Origin: Ruminococcus flavefaciens
Lineage (GTDB): Bacteria; Bacteroidota; Bacteroidia; Bacteroidales; P3
Length of the DNA stretch: 64,000 bases
Direction: 5' to 3'
Assembly (NCBI GenBank): GCA_023667315.1
Contig: JAMPAI010000003.1
Location: forward strand, 248,001 to 312,000
A program made the translations under genes and the position numbers. The notes under the pieces are model-generated. The model was not told where the DNA came from. It did not search any database and worked only from the letters and a program-made list of their open reading frames with translations. Numbering within the stretch: the first letter of the stretch is position 1; each line of letters begins with the position of its first letter. Below, one piece after another: positions 15,835 to 24,823 of this stretch.

Positions 15835-16836
15835 ATGAAACCCTTATTTAAGAATGATCCGTCCAAGCCGGAAATAGACATCATCAATGCACCTGGTCGA
15901 CTTTTCGAAGAGAAAGTGAATGTGCTTGAACGAACCATCGCCGCCCGCACCATCATGGCGGCGGCCGAAAACGAGGACATGGATTTACGCCGTCTGGCGG
16001 CCTCCCATCCGTATGCCACGGAAGAAATTCTGGAAAAACTGTCGCTGGATCCAGCTCCGGAAGTACGGCTGCTGGTGGCCTCCAATGCGAATACGAACCA
16101 GCATACGCTCGACCGGCTTTTTGCAGATGAATACCTTGAAATCCGTCAGGCGGCGGCCACCAACGATAATGCCAGCGAACAGGTTTTGGTGCGCGCCATC
16201 AATGATCCGAATGCGGAGATGCAGGAGATTGCTGCCGACCATGCCGGCGCTACAGAATATGTACTTGAAGTGGCTATCCGATCCAGAAACCCGGAGGTTC
16301 GGGCAGCGGCCGCAGGCAACGAAAACGCCACCGAGGCAATCCTGATGGCGGCCATTTTTGATGCGGACGTACAGGTGCGGAAAGCGGCGGCCATGAACGA
16401 CGAAGCCACGGTTTCGGTCATCAAATCGGCCTTGAAAGACCGGAACGACGAGGTGCGTGCCGTGGCGGTGCTGCACGATACCGTAACCGGCGAAATGGCG
16501 CAGGCCATGCGGTCGGATGCCTCGCCGAAAGTGCAGCAGGCCTTGAACCGCCTGGAGCACCTGCAGACGATTCCGGACTTCAAGACCATTCAGGATTCGG
16601 TGGATTCGATACCTAAATATATCGGAGACAAGAAGCTGACATACGCCCAGCGCCAGCGGCTCGCCGACGGGAAAATGGTGGAATTGAAAGACGTTATGGA
16701 CAAAGACGGTGTCAAGCACGAGAAGCTTAACCTGCGTTCGGATGGCAAACGCCTGTTGGTCGTGCACGACCAGAAAAAGCAAGAGAAGGAGAAGCAGCAG
16801 CAGAAAAAGAAGGCCTCGCTAAAACTCCGCCACTAA
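15835..16836 (+). CDS. LRV/HEAT-like 24-residue repeat protein
   Basis: A 333-residue protein whose central part (about residues 40-235) is at least seven tandem 24-residue alpha-helical repeats of the type EVRAAAAGNENATEAILMAA. The pattern resembles leucine-rich repeat variant (LRV) or HEAT-like solenoids, which bind proteins or nucleic acids. The C-terminal 90 residues (YIGDKKLTYAQRQRLADGK, then a Lys/Gln-rich tail) look like the DUF3945-type end of neighbouring proteins. It starts 32 bp after the preceding gene. Role unknown; possibly a scaffold. Confidence 0.72.
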   Translation: MKPLFKNDPSKPEIDIINAPGRLFEEKVNVLERTIAARTIMAAAENEDMDLRRLAASHPYATEEILEKLSLDPAPEVRLLVASNANTNQHTLDRLFADEYLEIRQAAATNDNASEQVLVRAINDPNAEMQEIAADHAGATEYVLEVAIRSRNPEVRAAAAGNENATEAILMAAIFDADVQVRKAAAMNDEATVSVIKSALKDRNDEVRAVAVLHDTVTGEMAQAMRSDASPKVQQALNRLEHLQTIPDFKTIQDSVDSIPKYIGDKKLTYAQRQRLADGKMVELKDVMDKDGVKHEKLNLRSDGKRLLVVHDQKKQEKEKQQQKKKASLKLRH

Positions 16837-16873
16837 TGGATTCCATCGAAGAAATAAAGAAAAAGGCCTCGCT

Positions 16874-16987
16874 TGGCTCTCCTCAGCGTCACCCAATGTT
16901 CAGCAGGAAATAGACAAGCAAGACTTTGTTTCTGCCATAAAAATAGTAAAAGATTTTCAAAACCCACCTTTAAAAGGTCAGAAAACT
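16874..16987 (+). pseudogene. Remnant of a MuF-C-like domain, in frame with the next gene
   Basis: Thirty-eight codons directly before the ATG at 16988 read WLSSASPNVQQEID followed by FVSAIKIVKDFQNPP. This closely resembles the C-terminal end of MuF-C-like domains (compare WLSKQRSNSADV and KLVQSFENAK in the 18103 protein). It is open and in frame with the next gene but has no start. A duplicated AAGGCCTCGCT word (near 16812 and 16864) marks the junction. I infer a truncated fourth copy left by recombination. Confidence 0.55.
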
Positions 16988-18079
16988 ATGGAAGAATTTG
17001 GCCAACAATTCGATATAAACAAAAAGTTTGACGAAGAGTTAGATATGCAAATTAAGGGAGATTTGCCCTCCAACCACGTTTACGAACTTGGAAGGCCTTG
17101 CGCTATTTTAAAAAGCACAGGCGTTCCAGACCTTCCCATACAACTCAGTGCGAAGAGGTTGCTTGATAAGGCTACTCTGTTTGGACACGATTTTGACCTT
17201 GTGGAAATAAAGGGGTTGGTAAATAGACTTAACAGCCCTGTTGCGGTATTTGCATATGGAGACCCTAAAAAGGCTCAAAATGTTATTCTTGAGTTAAAAC
17301 AAAATAACAAGCACTTTTTAGTCGGTCTCGCGCTTAACCCCGAAATTCAAGGGCGAAAACTTGAAGTCAACAGTATTAGGAATATTTTCCCGAAAGAAGA
17401 TACAGAGTGGGTAAACTGGATTGGGCAAGGAAAAGCGCTGTACCTAAACCAAAAAGAAATCCAAGTCTTGATAGATCAACTGCAGACGATTCCCGCAGAC
17501 GTGAACTACCTAAACTTGGATTTCGTTGCAAATGTAGTTAAAAACTTTGAAAATCCGAAAATGGAAGAAGAAATCAAGCAAGAGGATAATGTTTACGAAA
17601 CCCGGTACGAGAACGGGCAATTGAAAAGAAGGGTGCATTATAACAGTTCCGGAGAACGGGATGGGTTATACGAACATTGGTACGAGAATGGACAGATGTC
17701 TACGCGGTACAATTTAAAGGACGGCAAGTTGGAAGGATTGTGCGAGTCGTGGCATATGAACGGCCAGAGAGAAACAAGGAGGAACTATAAAAACGGGAAC
17801 CCTGACGGGTTGTCCGAATCATGGTATAGGACGGGACAGATGTATCTGAGGGAGAATTATAAAAATAGGCAACTGGACGGGTTGCGTGAAATGTGGCATC
17901 GAAACGGGAAGCCTGCGGCGCGGGCATACTATAAGGATGACATGATGCATGGATTGTATGAAGAATGGGATCCAAACGGTAAGTTGACGGAGCGGGCCGT
18001 TTATAGGGAGGGGAAAAGAATACCCTGCGCCAAGAAACAGGAAGTTGCCCCGAATGGGAAGCGTAGTCTCGGATTGTAG
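16988..18079 (+). CDS. MuF-C-like domain fused to MORN-like repeats
   Basis: A 363-residue protein. Residues 5-195 form a MuF-C-like domain (LGRPCAILKSTGVPDLPIQL, NSPVAVFAYGDPKKAQNVIL, FVANVVKNFENPK), clearly diverged from the two other copies. Residues about 205-350 are six 23-24-residue repeats of the MORN_2 variant type (YENGQMSTRYNLKDGKLEGL, HMNGQRETRRNYKNGNPDGL). Such repeats are often found beside effectors or antitoxins. Base composition is lower in GC than the flanking ICE genes, suggesting separate acquisition. Function unknown. Confidence 0.72.
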   Translation: MEEFGQQFDINKKFDEELDMQIKGDLPSNHVYELGRPCAILKSTGVPDLPIQLSAKRLLDKATLFGHDFDLVEIKGLVNRLNSPVAVFAYGDPKKAQNVILELKQNNKHFLVGLALNPEIQGRKLEVNSIRNIFPKEDTEWVNWIGQGKALYLNQKEIQVLIDQLQTIPADVNYLNLDFVANVVKNFENPKMEEEIKQEDNVYETRYENGQLKRRVHYNSSGERDGLYEHWYENGQMSTRYNLKDGKLEGLCESWHMNGQRETRRNYKNGNPDGLSESWYRTGQMYLRENYKNRQLDGLREMWHRNGKPAARAYYKDDMMHGLYEEWDPNGKLTERAVYREGKRIPCAKKQEVAPNGKRSLGL

Positions 18080-18102
18080 TAACAATTATAACAAAGGGAC
18101 AG

Positions 18103-21100
18103 ATGTACAAGCAACTTGATTTGAATTTTGAAGAGCCGAAGGACGAGGTGAGGTATGATAATCTCTTGATGGAGCCGGAAACGCTCCGCAAAGAGGTCGA
18201 ATTCGCCAACGTGCAGCGCGTGTTTGAGGAAAGCAAGGCGTTTGCGTTCTCGGCTCCGAATAAAGTCACTACGCCGAGAGACGTGGCCTACATATTCAAG
18301 CAATTGGAAACGGTGGCCGTGGAAAATACTTTTGCGGTCTTGGTCAAGGATGACCAGCCGACGGTGATTCACCTCGGGATGGGTTCGTCGAAGGCGTGTC
18401 TGGCCCCTTTTGAGCCAGTGATAGCTGCAGATAAAAAAATCAATGCAGACAAAATATATTTAGTGCATAACCATCCCAGCGGTAATGTGCAGGCGAGTCG
18501 GGAAGATATGGCTTTGCTCAACCAATGGGAGCGGATTTTCGGAAACAGGATGCAGCCGGGAATCATCATCAATACCCGGACAGGCGTGTTCGGCGAGTTT
18601 GTAGATGGAGAGCAGGTAAAATCGGATTTGACGATTGAACCCGGACAGAGGCTATACCCGGTCAAGTTGTATTCCTTTTCCAAGTTGGTGTTTAGTAAAG
18701 ACTATAAAGAAACAGGTATCGTAGCAAATTCTTCCGACGTGGCGGCTTTTCTATCAGGTCAACGGCTGGGTGAAAGGTCTAAATTGGCATACTTGATTTT
18801 GGGACGGAACGGCACAATACAGGCAAATATCCATACGAACTATGATTGTGTCCGTCGGGAAAAAGTGAAGGACTTGGCTCGACAGATTGCAGAAGACTCC
18901 ATTGCGTTCGGGGGACAGCAGGTCATCACATACGGGACAGCGCAGGTCGATCGTTTGCGAATCAAGGAACTCCAGGATGAGCTGTATTGGCGGGGTGTAT
19001 TAATGCAGGATCATGTCAGCATTCGGTTAGATGATGGTAGTCTTGCAAACAGCCTTATGGCGGAATCGGGTTCTATGGATAGGTTGTATAAGTATCAATC
19101 TGCCAATAATGAAGGATGGTTAAGTAGTTTGATGGAACCGGAAATTGGGTATGGCGAGGAGCGGAAATATGGGCAGCTTGCGCTGTCTTTTGACGAACCA
19201 GAGGAGGAAGTACAATATGATCCGTCCGTCTCTGCCGGAATCAGGGAAGACCGAATCAACCGGGGCATTATGACGGAAGAGGAATACCTTGGACTAAAGG
19301 GATACTCCGCAATGGGCTATGCGGAACTGGCTTTGCATAAGGGAAGGCAAAAGACGCAAGGGGCACAGGACAGGGTGGTTAAAAATTACCACGAGCGGGC
19401 AAGGGCTTACGATGAGGAAAGGGTGAGACTGCGCCTGGAATATCGCGAGAAGGCAGGTCGGGGTGAACTGCGAGCCCCCACGCCGGCCGAACAAATTATC
19501 GAACAAGCGAACGGAAATCCCGATTCAGCAGCCACACAGGCGGCCAGACGATCTGCGGAGAAGAGAGGGATAGATTGGAGGGTGCAAAAGAAAGAGAAAA
19601 TCGTAGATGTGAACAGGAGGTTCAATCAAGAATTGCAACTGCAGATTAATGGTGGATTACCCAAGGGACATATATATCGGTTAGGCAGACCAAGCCAAAC
19701 ACTGAAAGGTGCAGGAATCCCGGATTTGCCGATAGAGATGGTGGCAAGCCGTTTGTCGGATAAATCGATGCAGGATAATCATCCGTTTGATTTGTCTGAA
19801 GTACAAAATCTTGTAACCGCCATTCAAAATCCGTTGGCTGTGTTCCGCAGCGCCACCCATATCGGGAGCAATGTCATCCTTACAGAACTGAACCACCATG
19901 GGAAAAACTTTGTTGTTGCCATTCAGACAAACCAAAAGAAAGGTCGAATCGAAATAAATAGTATTCGAAGTGTATATCCTAAAAATAATATAGCGATTGT
20001 CCATTGGATCAAGGACAACTTAGCGGATTATCTCGATAAAAAAAGAATGGCCGAATGGCTTTCCAAACAGCGGTCCAATTCCGCTGACGTTAGAAAACTA
20101 TTCGACCACGCGACAAAATTAGTGCAAAGTTTTGAAAACGCAAAAGAAGAGCAGGAAATCCGTTTCCGCTTCATAGGGGAGAAGGGGGCGGCGAACCTCG
20201 ACAAGGCGGAGGAAGCCACGACCCGTTTGGACAATCTGGCGGTGGCAGAGGAGATGGAGGCCGCGAAGAAAGATGCCGTGGCCATCAAGATGGCCACGGG
20301 CTGGGAACGGGGCGCGGACGGGAAGTGGCGTTACGAGGAACCCGACTTTGAGGTTGATATAAAGGGGCTGGCACGAAAGAATCATCTTTATGATGATTTG
20401 CCTTGGGGAAAGGAATATAATGCGCTTATCGACAAAATCTTTGATGGTGTTGAGTTAACTCCAAGAGAAAATGTCCGATTCGAAGAACTTTCCGTGAGGG
20501 CAGATGAACTGCGGAAAGTTTATGAGGCGGGCGACATCCGCTATCTAGATGATTATGTCAAGGACAAAAAATTGTTTGAGGCGTATCCGAAATTGAAGCA
20601 GGTGCGGTTGGAGATGTATGAGGATCCTAAGGATAACGGGGTTCTTTATACGGGAGCTACCTGGTATGCCGGTCAGAATTTGATACGTGTCAATGAACAA
20701 ACTCTGTCGAACGAGGGTTTCAGGAGCGTTCTGGTGCATGAGGTTCAGCACGCCATACAGGAGATGGAGGGGTTCGCACGGGGTGGTAACCGTAATACTT
20801 ACAGGAATCACCTTGATTCTTTGAAAGAAAAGCATGATGCGTGGTCTATGCTTGAAGAGTTTGACCGCAAACGTAAGGAACTAGGAGAAGAAGCCTTTCC
20901 GATGGAGGTTTATTACGCTGTGCGTGATGAATATCGTTCGCTCGGATTTGAATTCGGTGATGGAGTTTTCCCAAGCCGCGAGGCTTACGACAAAGGGTTT
21001 AATCTTTGGGTGCGGGGGTATGATAAGGAGGGGTATGAAGAAGCGTATAATGAGTATCAAAGCCTTACCGGTAAGTTCGGCCATGGTCTGGGTGATGATC

Positions 21101-21834
21101 GATACAGACAAATCTCGGGCGAGGTTGAATCCCGCAATGTGCAATCGCGTATCGATATGACGCCCGAGCAACGCCGCGCCTCCCTTGCCTCCGAGACCGA
21201 GGACGTGGCGCGGGATAAGCAAATTATGATAGAGGCAAGGGAACAGGTAAGGGACTTATCGGCCAAGCTGCACACGCCGATCCGAGTCATCAAATCGGAT
21301 GATATCCATCACAATGATAAGGATATGGAAAAGCGTATGCGTGCCGGTAAAGGCTGGTACAACACCAGGATGGACGAGGTCATGTTGGTGCTGGACAATC
21401 AGTCTTCAATGGAAGACCTTAAGAAGACGGTTCTTCACGAGGTGGTCGGTCATAAGGGATTGCGTGAAATCATGGGTGAAAAGACCTTCAAGACCATGTG
21501 CGAAAGTGTGTACCGATCGATGAATCCTGCCGTACAGCAATCCTACCTGCGGCAATACGGCACTCCGGCCATTGCCGGCGAAGAGTTTATCGCGCATGCG
21601 GCCGAACACGGCACGACGGCCTCCATGTGGCAGGCGATCACTTCGGCCCTCAAGGTAGCCCTCAACAGCATGGGAATACACGTCAATTACACCTACAGGG
21701 AGGTGGCGGCCTTGCTGCAGCGTAGCCGCCGCCATCTGGAAAACAAGCAGACGGCCATGCAACCGTCCGTTCGTCCAGTATCAGGTGAGAAAAAACAGAC
21801 CGCCAAGCCCCGCAAGCGGGGCAGGGGTATTTAA
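18103..21834 (+). CDS. Large polyvalent protein: JAMM/RadC-like, MuF-C-like and metallopeptidase-like domains
   Basis: A 1243-residue multidomain protein. The N-terminal region has a RadC/JAMM-type metal motif VHNHPSGN at residues 121-128, with D135 and a possible E74. Residues about 505-680 are a MuF-C-like domain very close to the 6687 gene. Around 728-745 is GWERGADGKWRYEEPD, as in large polyvalent-protein domains, with an HEVQH zincin motif at 879-883. A second HEVVGH signature is at 1112-1117, one residue longer than classic HExxH. This architecture fits polyvalent proteins of phages and conjugative elements, thought to enter the recipient with the DNA and counter its defences. Activities are predicted from motifs only. 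Confidence 0.85.
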   Translation: MYKQLDLNFEEPKDEVRYDNLLMEPETLRKEVEFANVQRVFEESKAFAFSAPNKVTTPRDVAYIFKQLETVAVENTFAVLVKDDQPTVIHLGMGSSKACLAPFEPVIAADKKINADKIYLVHNHPSGNVQASREDMALLNQWERIFGNRMQPGIIINTRTGVFGEFVDGEQVKSDLTIEPGQRLYPVKLYSFSKLVFSKDYKETGIVANSSDVAAFLSGQRLGERSKLAYLILGRNGTIQANIHTNYDCVRREKVKDLARQIAEDSIAFGGQQVITYGTAQVDRLRIKELQDELYWRGVLMQDHVSIRLDDGSLANSLMAESGSMDRLYKYQSANNEGWLSSLMEPEIGYGEERKYGQLALSFDEPEEEVQYDPSVSAGIREDRINRGIMTEEEYLGLKGYSAMGYAELALHKGRQKTQGAQDRVVKNYHERARAYDEERVRLRLEYREKAGRGELRAPTPAEQIIEQANGNPDSAATQAARRSAEKRGIDWRVQKKEKIVDVNRRFNQELQLQINGGLPKGHIYRLGRPSQTLKGAGIPDLPIEMVASRLSDKSMQDNHPFDLSEVQNLVTAIQNPLAVFRSATHIGSNVILTELNHHGKNFVVAIQTNQKKGRIEINSIRSVYPKNNIAIVHWIKDNLADYLDKKRMAEWLSKQRSNSADVRKLFDHATKLVQSFENAKEEQEIRFRFIGEKGAANLDKAEEATTRLDNLAVAEEMEAAKKDAVAIKMATGWERGADGKWRYEEPDFEVDIKGLARKNHLYDDLPWGKEYNALIDKIFDGVELTPRENVRFEELSVRADELRKVYEAGDIRYLDDYVKDKKLFEAYPKLKQVRLEMYEDPKDNGVLYTGATWYAGQNLIRVNEQTLSNEGFRSVLVHEVQHAIQEMEGFARGGNRNTYRNHLDSLKEKHDAWSMLEEFDRKRKELGEEAFPMEVYYAVRDEYRSLGFEFGDGVFPSREAYDKGFNLWVRGYDKEGYEEAYNEYQSLTGKFGHGLGDDRYRQISGEVESRNVQSRIDMTPEQRRASLASETEDVARDKQIMIEAREQVRDLSAKLHTPIRVIKSDDIHHNDKDMEKRMRAGKGWYNTRMDEVMLVLDNQSSMEDLKKTVLHEVVGHKGLREIMGEKTFKTMCESVYRSMNPAVQQSYLRQYGTPAIAGEEFIAHAAEHGTTASMWQAITSALKVALNSMGIHVNYTYREVAALLQRSRRHLENKQTAMQPSVRPVSGEKKQTAKPRKRGRGI

Positions 21835-21849
21835 ATTGCTAAATTTGTA

Positions 21850-21879
21850 TTGTAATGAAATCAATTATGGCTACTTTTG
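21850..21879 (+). promoter_or_regulatory. Promoter inside the 5' end of the kinase-like reading frame
   Basis: TTG (21850-21852), a 19-bp spacer and TACTTTTG (21872-21879) form a good Bacteroidetes promoter. Transcription would start near 21885, after the ATG at 21855 but just before the ATG at 21898. A second box TAAATTTG (21840-21847) lies upstream. This favours 21898 as the true start of the gene. Confidence 0.5.
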
Positions 21880-22703
21880 CAACAAATAGCGACGACTATG
21901 CAGGATCTGAACGAAATCCATCTGACCGATGGAAGGACAGCGGAGCAGTATCTCTCCAAAATCGAGAACCCGGCCGACCGCCACTGGGCGACCGAGGGTA
22001 TATTGGAGTGCTTGCGGCTGAATTGGCCGATACATATACTGCATATCGAGAGCATGGGGAGAAAGTTGCGCAGGAAGAGTGCGCAAGGAAACTGATAGGT
22101 ATAGCGAAACGAGACGGCTTTTACCTACCCCCCGCAGCCGAAAATCTGGAAAAGTATCTGGATCCCACAAGGGAAAGCCGTGTTTACTTCGATTCCCGAA
22201 ACAATAAGGTTCTAAAACTGAAGGATCCTTTTGCGCTTCTTGCGATGAAAGGGGCTTCCGTGCCGAATGTCCTTTTTGAACACTTGGCACACAATCTTCT
22301 TTTTGAAAGCGTCCCCTATCATTTTCGGGGTGTTACAGAAGATGAAATGGGCAATCTCCGTTTCGTGTTGGAACAACCCCTCGTTCACGGCCTTTCGAAT
22401 GCTTCCGAGGAAGAAGTGTCAGCTTATTTCAAGGAACGAGGTTTTGAGCCGTCGAAGAAACAAAAATACACCTATACGAATGGAGCGGTTTCCATTACGG
22501 ACGTAATGGGTGATAATGTCATTGTGGATGAAAACCACCGACTTCATTTTATAGATCCGGTCATCCGGTTTGAGGCTGACCCCAAAATAGCCCTCACTAC
22601 GTTGGAGAATATGAAGAAAGAAATTCTTCGGCGGGGAGAAAGGAAAGGTCTGGCTGAAGTCGGGAAGAACAAACAGAGGCGGAAATTCAGATTCAAATTA
22701 TAA
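21855..22703 (+). CDS. Polyvalent-protein kinase-like domain protein, probable frameshift near N-terminus
   Basis: The open frame encodes 282 residues. From about residue 50 on it matches the protein-kinase-like domain of polyvalent proteins: DGFYLPP, SRVYFDSRNNKVLKLKDPFA with a candidate ATP-binding Lys, NLRFVLEQPLV, and a catalytic-loop-like VIVDENHRLHFIDPVIRF. The first 45 residues are Arg/Pro-rich and unnatural. In another frame an ATG at 21898 gives MQDLNEIHLTDGRTAEQYLS to about codon 38, then the natural-looking sequence continues in the annotated frame (GVLAAELADTYTAYREHGE). A one-base shift near 22000-22020 is inferred, from mutation, sequencing error or recoding. Confidence 0.72.
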   Translation: MKSIMATFATNSDDYAGSERNPSDRWKDSGAVSLQNREPGRPPLGDRGYIGVLAAELADTYTAYREHGEKVAQEECARKLIGIAKRDGFYLPPAAENLEKYLDPTRESRVYFDSRNNKVLKLKDPFALLAMKGASVPNVLFEHLAHNLLFESVPYHFRGVTEDEMGNLRFVLEQPLVHGLSNASEEEVSAYFKERGFEPSKKQKYTYTNGAVSITDVMGDNVIVDENHRLHFIDPVIRFEADPKIALTTLENMKKEILRRGERKGLAEVGKNKQRRKFRFKL

Positions 22704-22707
22704 CGTC

Positions 22708-24795
22708 ATGAAAGCAGTGATAGCGGAAAAGCCGAGCGTGGCGAAAGACATAGCGAACATTTTGGGCGCGAATGCCCGTAAGGACGGTTATCTGGAGGGG
22801 AATGGGTATAGGGTTACCTGGGCGTTCGGGCATCTGGTGGAGTTGGCCATGCCGGCCGAATACGGTTGGGAGGGATTCAATGCCGAACACCTGCCAATGA
22901 TTCCTGATGCGTTCAAGCTGGTTCCCCGGCAGAAGAAGGTCGGCAAGAAGATGGCGGCCGATCCGGGTGTGTTGAAGCAGCTCAAGGTCATCAAGGAGGT
23001 GTTTAACGGATGCGATGAGATCGTGGTGGCCACCGATGCCGGTCGAGAAGGGGAACTGATATTCCGCTACATCTATAATTACCTGCATTGCCGGACACCG
23101 TTCAGGCGGCTTTGGATATCATCCCTCACCGACAAGGCCATCAAGGAGGGCTTTGCCAGGCTTCGCCCCGGCAACGAGTACGACAACCTGAACACCAGTG
23201 CCGAATGCCGCTCGCAGGCCGACTGGCTGGTGGGGCTGAACGCCTCGCAGGCCTTGGCGGTTGCCGCCCACGGCAACTACTCGCTGGGACGTGTCCAGAC
23301 CCCCACCTTGAAGATGGTGTGCGAAAGGTACTTGGAAAACAAGAACTTCGTTCCGCAACCCTACTGGCAGATCAAGGTCGATACCGAGAAAGCCGGCGTC
23401 AAGTTCCCTGCTTGGTCGGATGGCCGCTACGACCAAGCCGACCCCGCACAGGCGGCGGTAGGGCAGATCCGGCAATCGGGGCAACTGAAAGTCGGGAAAG
23501 TGGAACGCAAGGAGGTTCGCCAGGAACCGCCTCTGTTATACGACCTGACGGCCTTACAAAAGGAGGCCAATACGAAACTGAACTTCTCGGCCGACAAGAC
23601 CCTGTCGGTCGCCCAAAGCCTGTACGAGAAGAAGGTGATGTCGTATCCGCGTACGGGCAGCCGGTATATCTCGGAAGATGTGTACGAGGAAATGCCCGAA
23701 CGGGTCGCCCTGTTGGCCGGGTATGCGCCTTTGGCCAGATACGCCCAGGCACTGAAAGGCAAAGCCTTGAATAAGAAGTCGGTGGACGACAAGAAGGTGA
23801 CGGATCATCACGCCTTGATCATCACCGAGAACCTGCCAGGGGAGGGTGCATTGTCGGCAGACGAAAGCAAGGTGTACGACCTGGTGGCCTCCCGCATGCT
23901 GGAGGCCTTCAATGCTCCGTGTGTCAAGGATGCCACCGTTGCCGTACTGACCTCGGCAGGGGTGTCGTTCACGGTACGCGGCAGCGTGGTCAAGGAGCCG
24001 GGCTGGCGGCAGGTACGGGGTGAAGCGGAGGAACAGGCGGAAGATAAGGAAGAAGTTTCCAAATTGCCCGACCTGCAGGAGGGTGATATGCTGCCAGTGC
24101 AGCAGGTTTCCTCGATAGAAAAGCAGACCAAGCCGAAGCCGCTCCATACCGAAAGCAGCCTCTTGGCCGCGATGGAGACGGCAGGGAAAGACATAGAGGA
24201 CGAAGAAGAACGCGCCGCGCTCAAGGACATCGGCATCGGTACTCCGGCCACCCGTGCGGCTGTCATAGAGACCTTGTTCCGGCGGGAATATATGGAACGT
24301 CAGAAGAAATCCCTTGTTCCGACCGCGAAAGGCCTGGCGGTCTATGAGATAGTGAAGGACAAACTGATTTCCGATGTATCGATGACAGGCAAGTGGGAAA
24401 CGGCCTTGAACCGCATTGCCGACGGACAGGGTAAGGCAGAGGCCTTCAAGGGGGCTATCATTCAGTACACGAAGCAGATTACGCAGGAACTGCTTGCCGT
24501 TCAGGGCGACAAGCTACGTTCCGAGGCCGCTGCCCCGGTGGCTACCGTCAAGTGTCCGTTGTGCGGCGGCGAGGTGAAGTTATTCCCGAAGCTGGCCAAG
24601 TGTACCAACGAGGCTTGCGACCTGAAGATTTGGCGGGAAATTGCCGGCAAGAAGTTGTCCGACAAAGACCTGACGGCCTTGCTGACCAAGGGCAAGACCG
24701 CCACGCTGAAAGGCTTCAAGTCCAAGGCCGGCAAGAAGTTCGATGCCGCCCTGGAACTGAAAGACGGCAAGGCTTCGTTTGTGTTTGGAAAATAA
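22708..24795 (+). CDS. topB: DNA topoisomerase III
   Basis: A 695-residue type IA topoisomerase that relaxes or decatenates single-stranded regions of DNA. The Toprim domain has MKAVIAEKPSVAKDIA and ATDAGREGELIFRY. The catalytic tyrosine is Y320 in SYPRTGSRYIS. The C-terminus carries a zinc-ribbon-like pair (CPLCGG and CTNEAC) and a topoisomerase C-terminal repeat. ICE-borne topB genes are usual in Bacteroides CTns and may help replication or circular-intermediate processing. It starts 5 bp after the kinase-like gene. Confidence 0.95.
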   Translation: MKAVIAEKPSVAKDIANILGANARKDGYLEGNGYRVTWAFGHLVELAMPAEYGWEGFNAEHLPMIPDAFKLVPRQKKVGKKMAADPGVLKQLKVIKEVFNGCDEIVVATDAGREGELIFRYIYNYLHCRTPFRRLWISSLTDKAIKEGFARLRPGNEYDNLNTSAECRSQADWLVGLNASQALAVAAHGNYSLGRVQTPTLKMVCERYLENKNFVPQPYWQIKVDTEKAGVKFPAWSDGRYDQADPAQAAVGQIRQSGQLKVGKVERKEVRQEPPLLYDLTALQKEANTKLNFSADKTLSVAQSLYEKKVMSYPRTGSRYISEDVYEEMPERVALLAGYAPLARYAQALKGKALNKKSVDDKKVTDHHALIITENLPGEGALSADESKVYDLVASRMLEAFNAPCVKDATVAVLTSAGVSFTVRGSVVKEPGWRQVRGEAEEQAEDKEEVSKLPDLQEGDMLPVQQVSSIEKQTKPKPLHTESSLLAAMETAGKDIEDEEERAALKDIGIGTPATRAAVIETLFRREYMERQKKSLVPTAKGLAVYEIVKDKLISDVSMTGKWETALNRIADGQGKAEAFKGAIIQYTKQITQELLAVQGDKLRSEAAAPVATVKCPLCGGEVKLFPKLAKCTNEACDLKIWREIAGKKLSDKDLTALLTKGKTATLKGFKSKAGKKFDAALELKDGKASFVFGK

Positions 24796-24805
24796 CGTAC
24801 ATTTG
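24778..24805 (+). promoter_or_regulatory. Promoter of the AbiH gene
   Basis: TTTG (24778-24781), a 16-bp spacer and TACATTTG (24798-24805) lie across the topB stop, 18 bp before the abiH-like ATG. The box and its preceding G also match GTAnnTTTG of CTnDOT-type attachment cores. Confidence 0.5.
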
Positions 24806-24823
24806 AGGATAAATGTATGAGGA

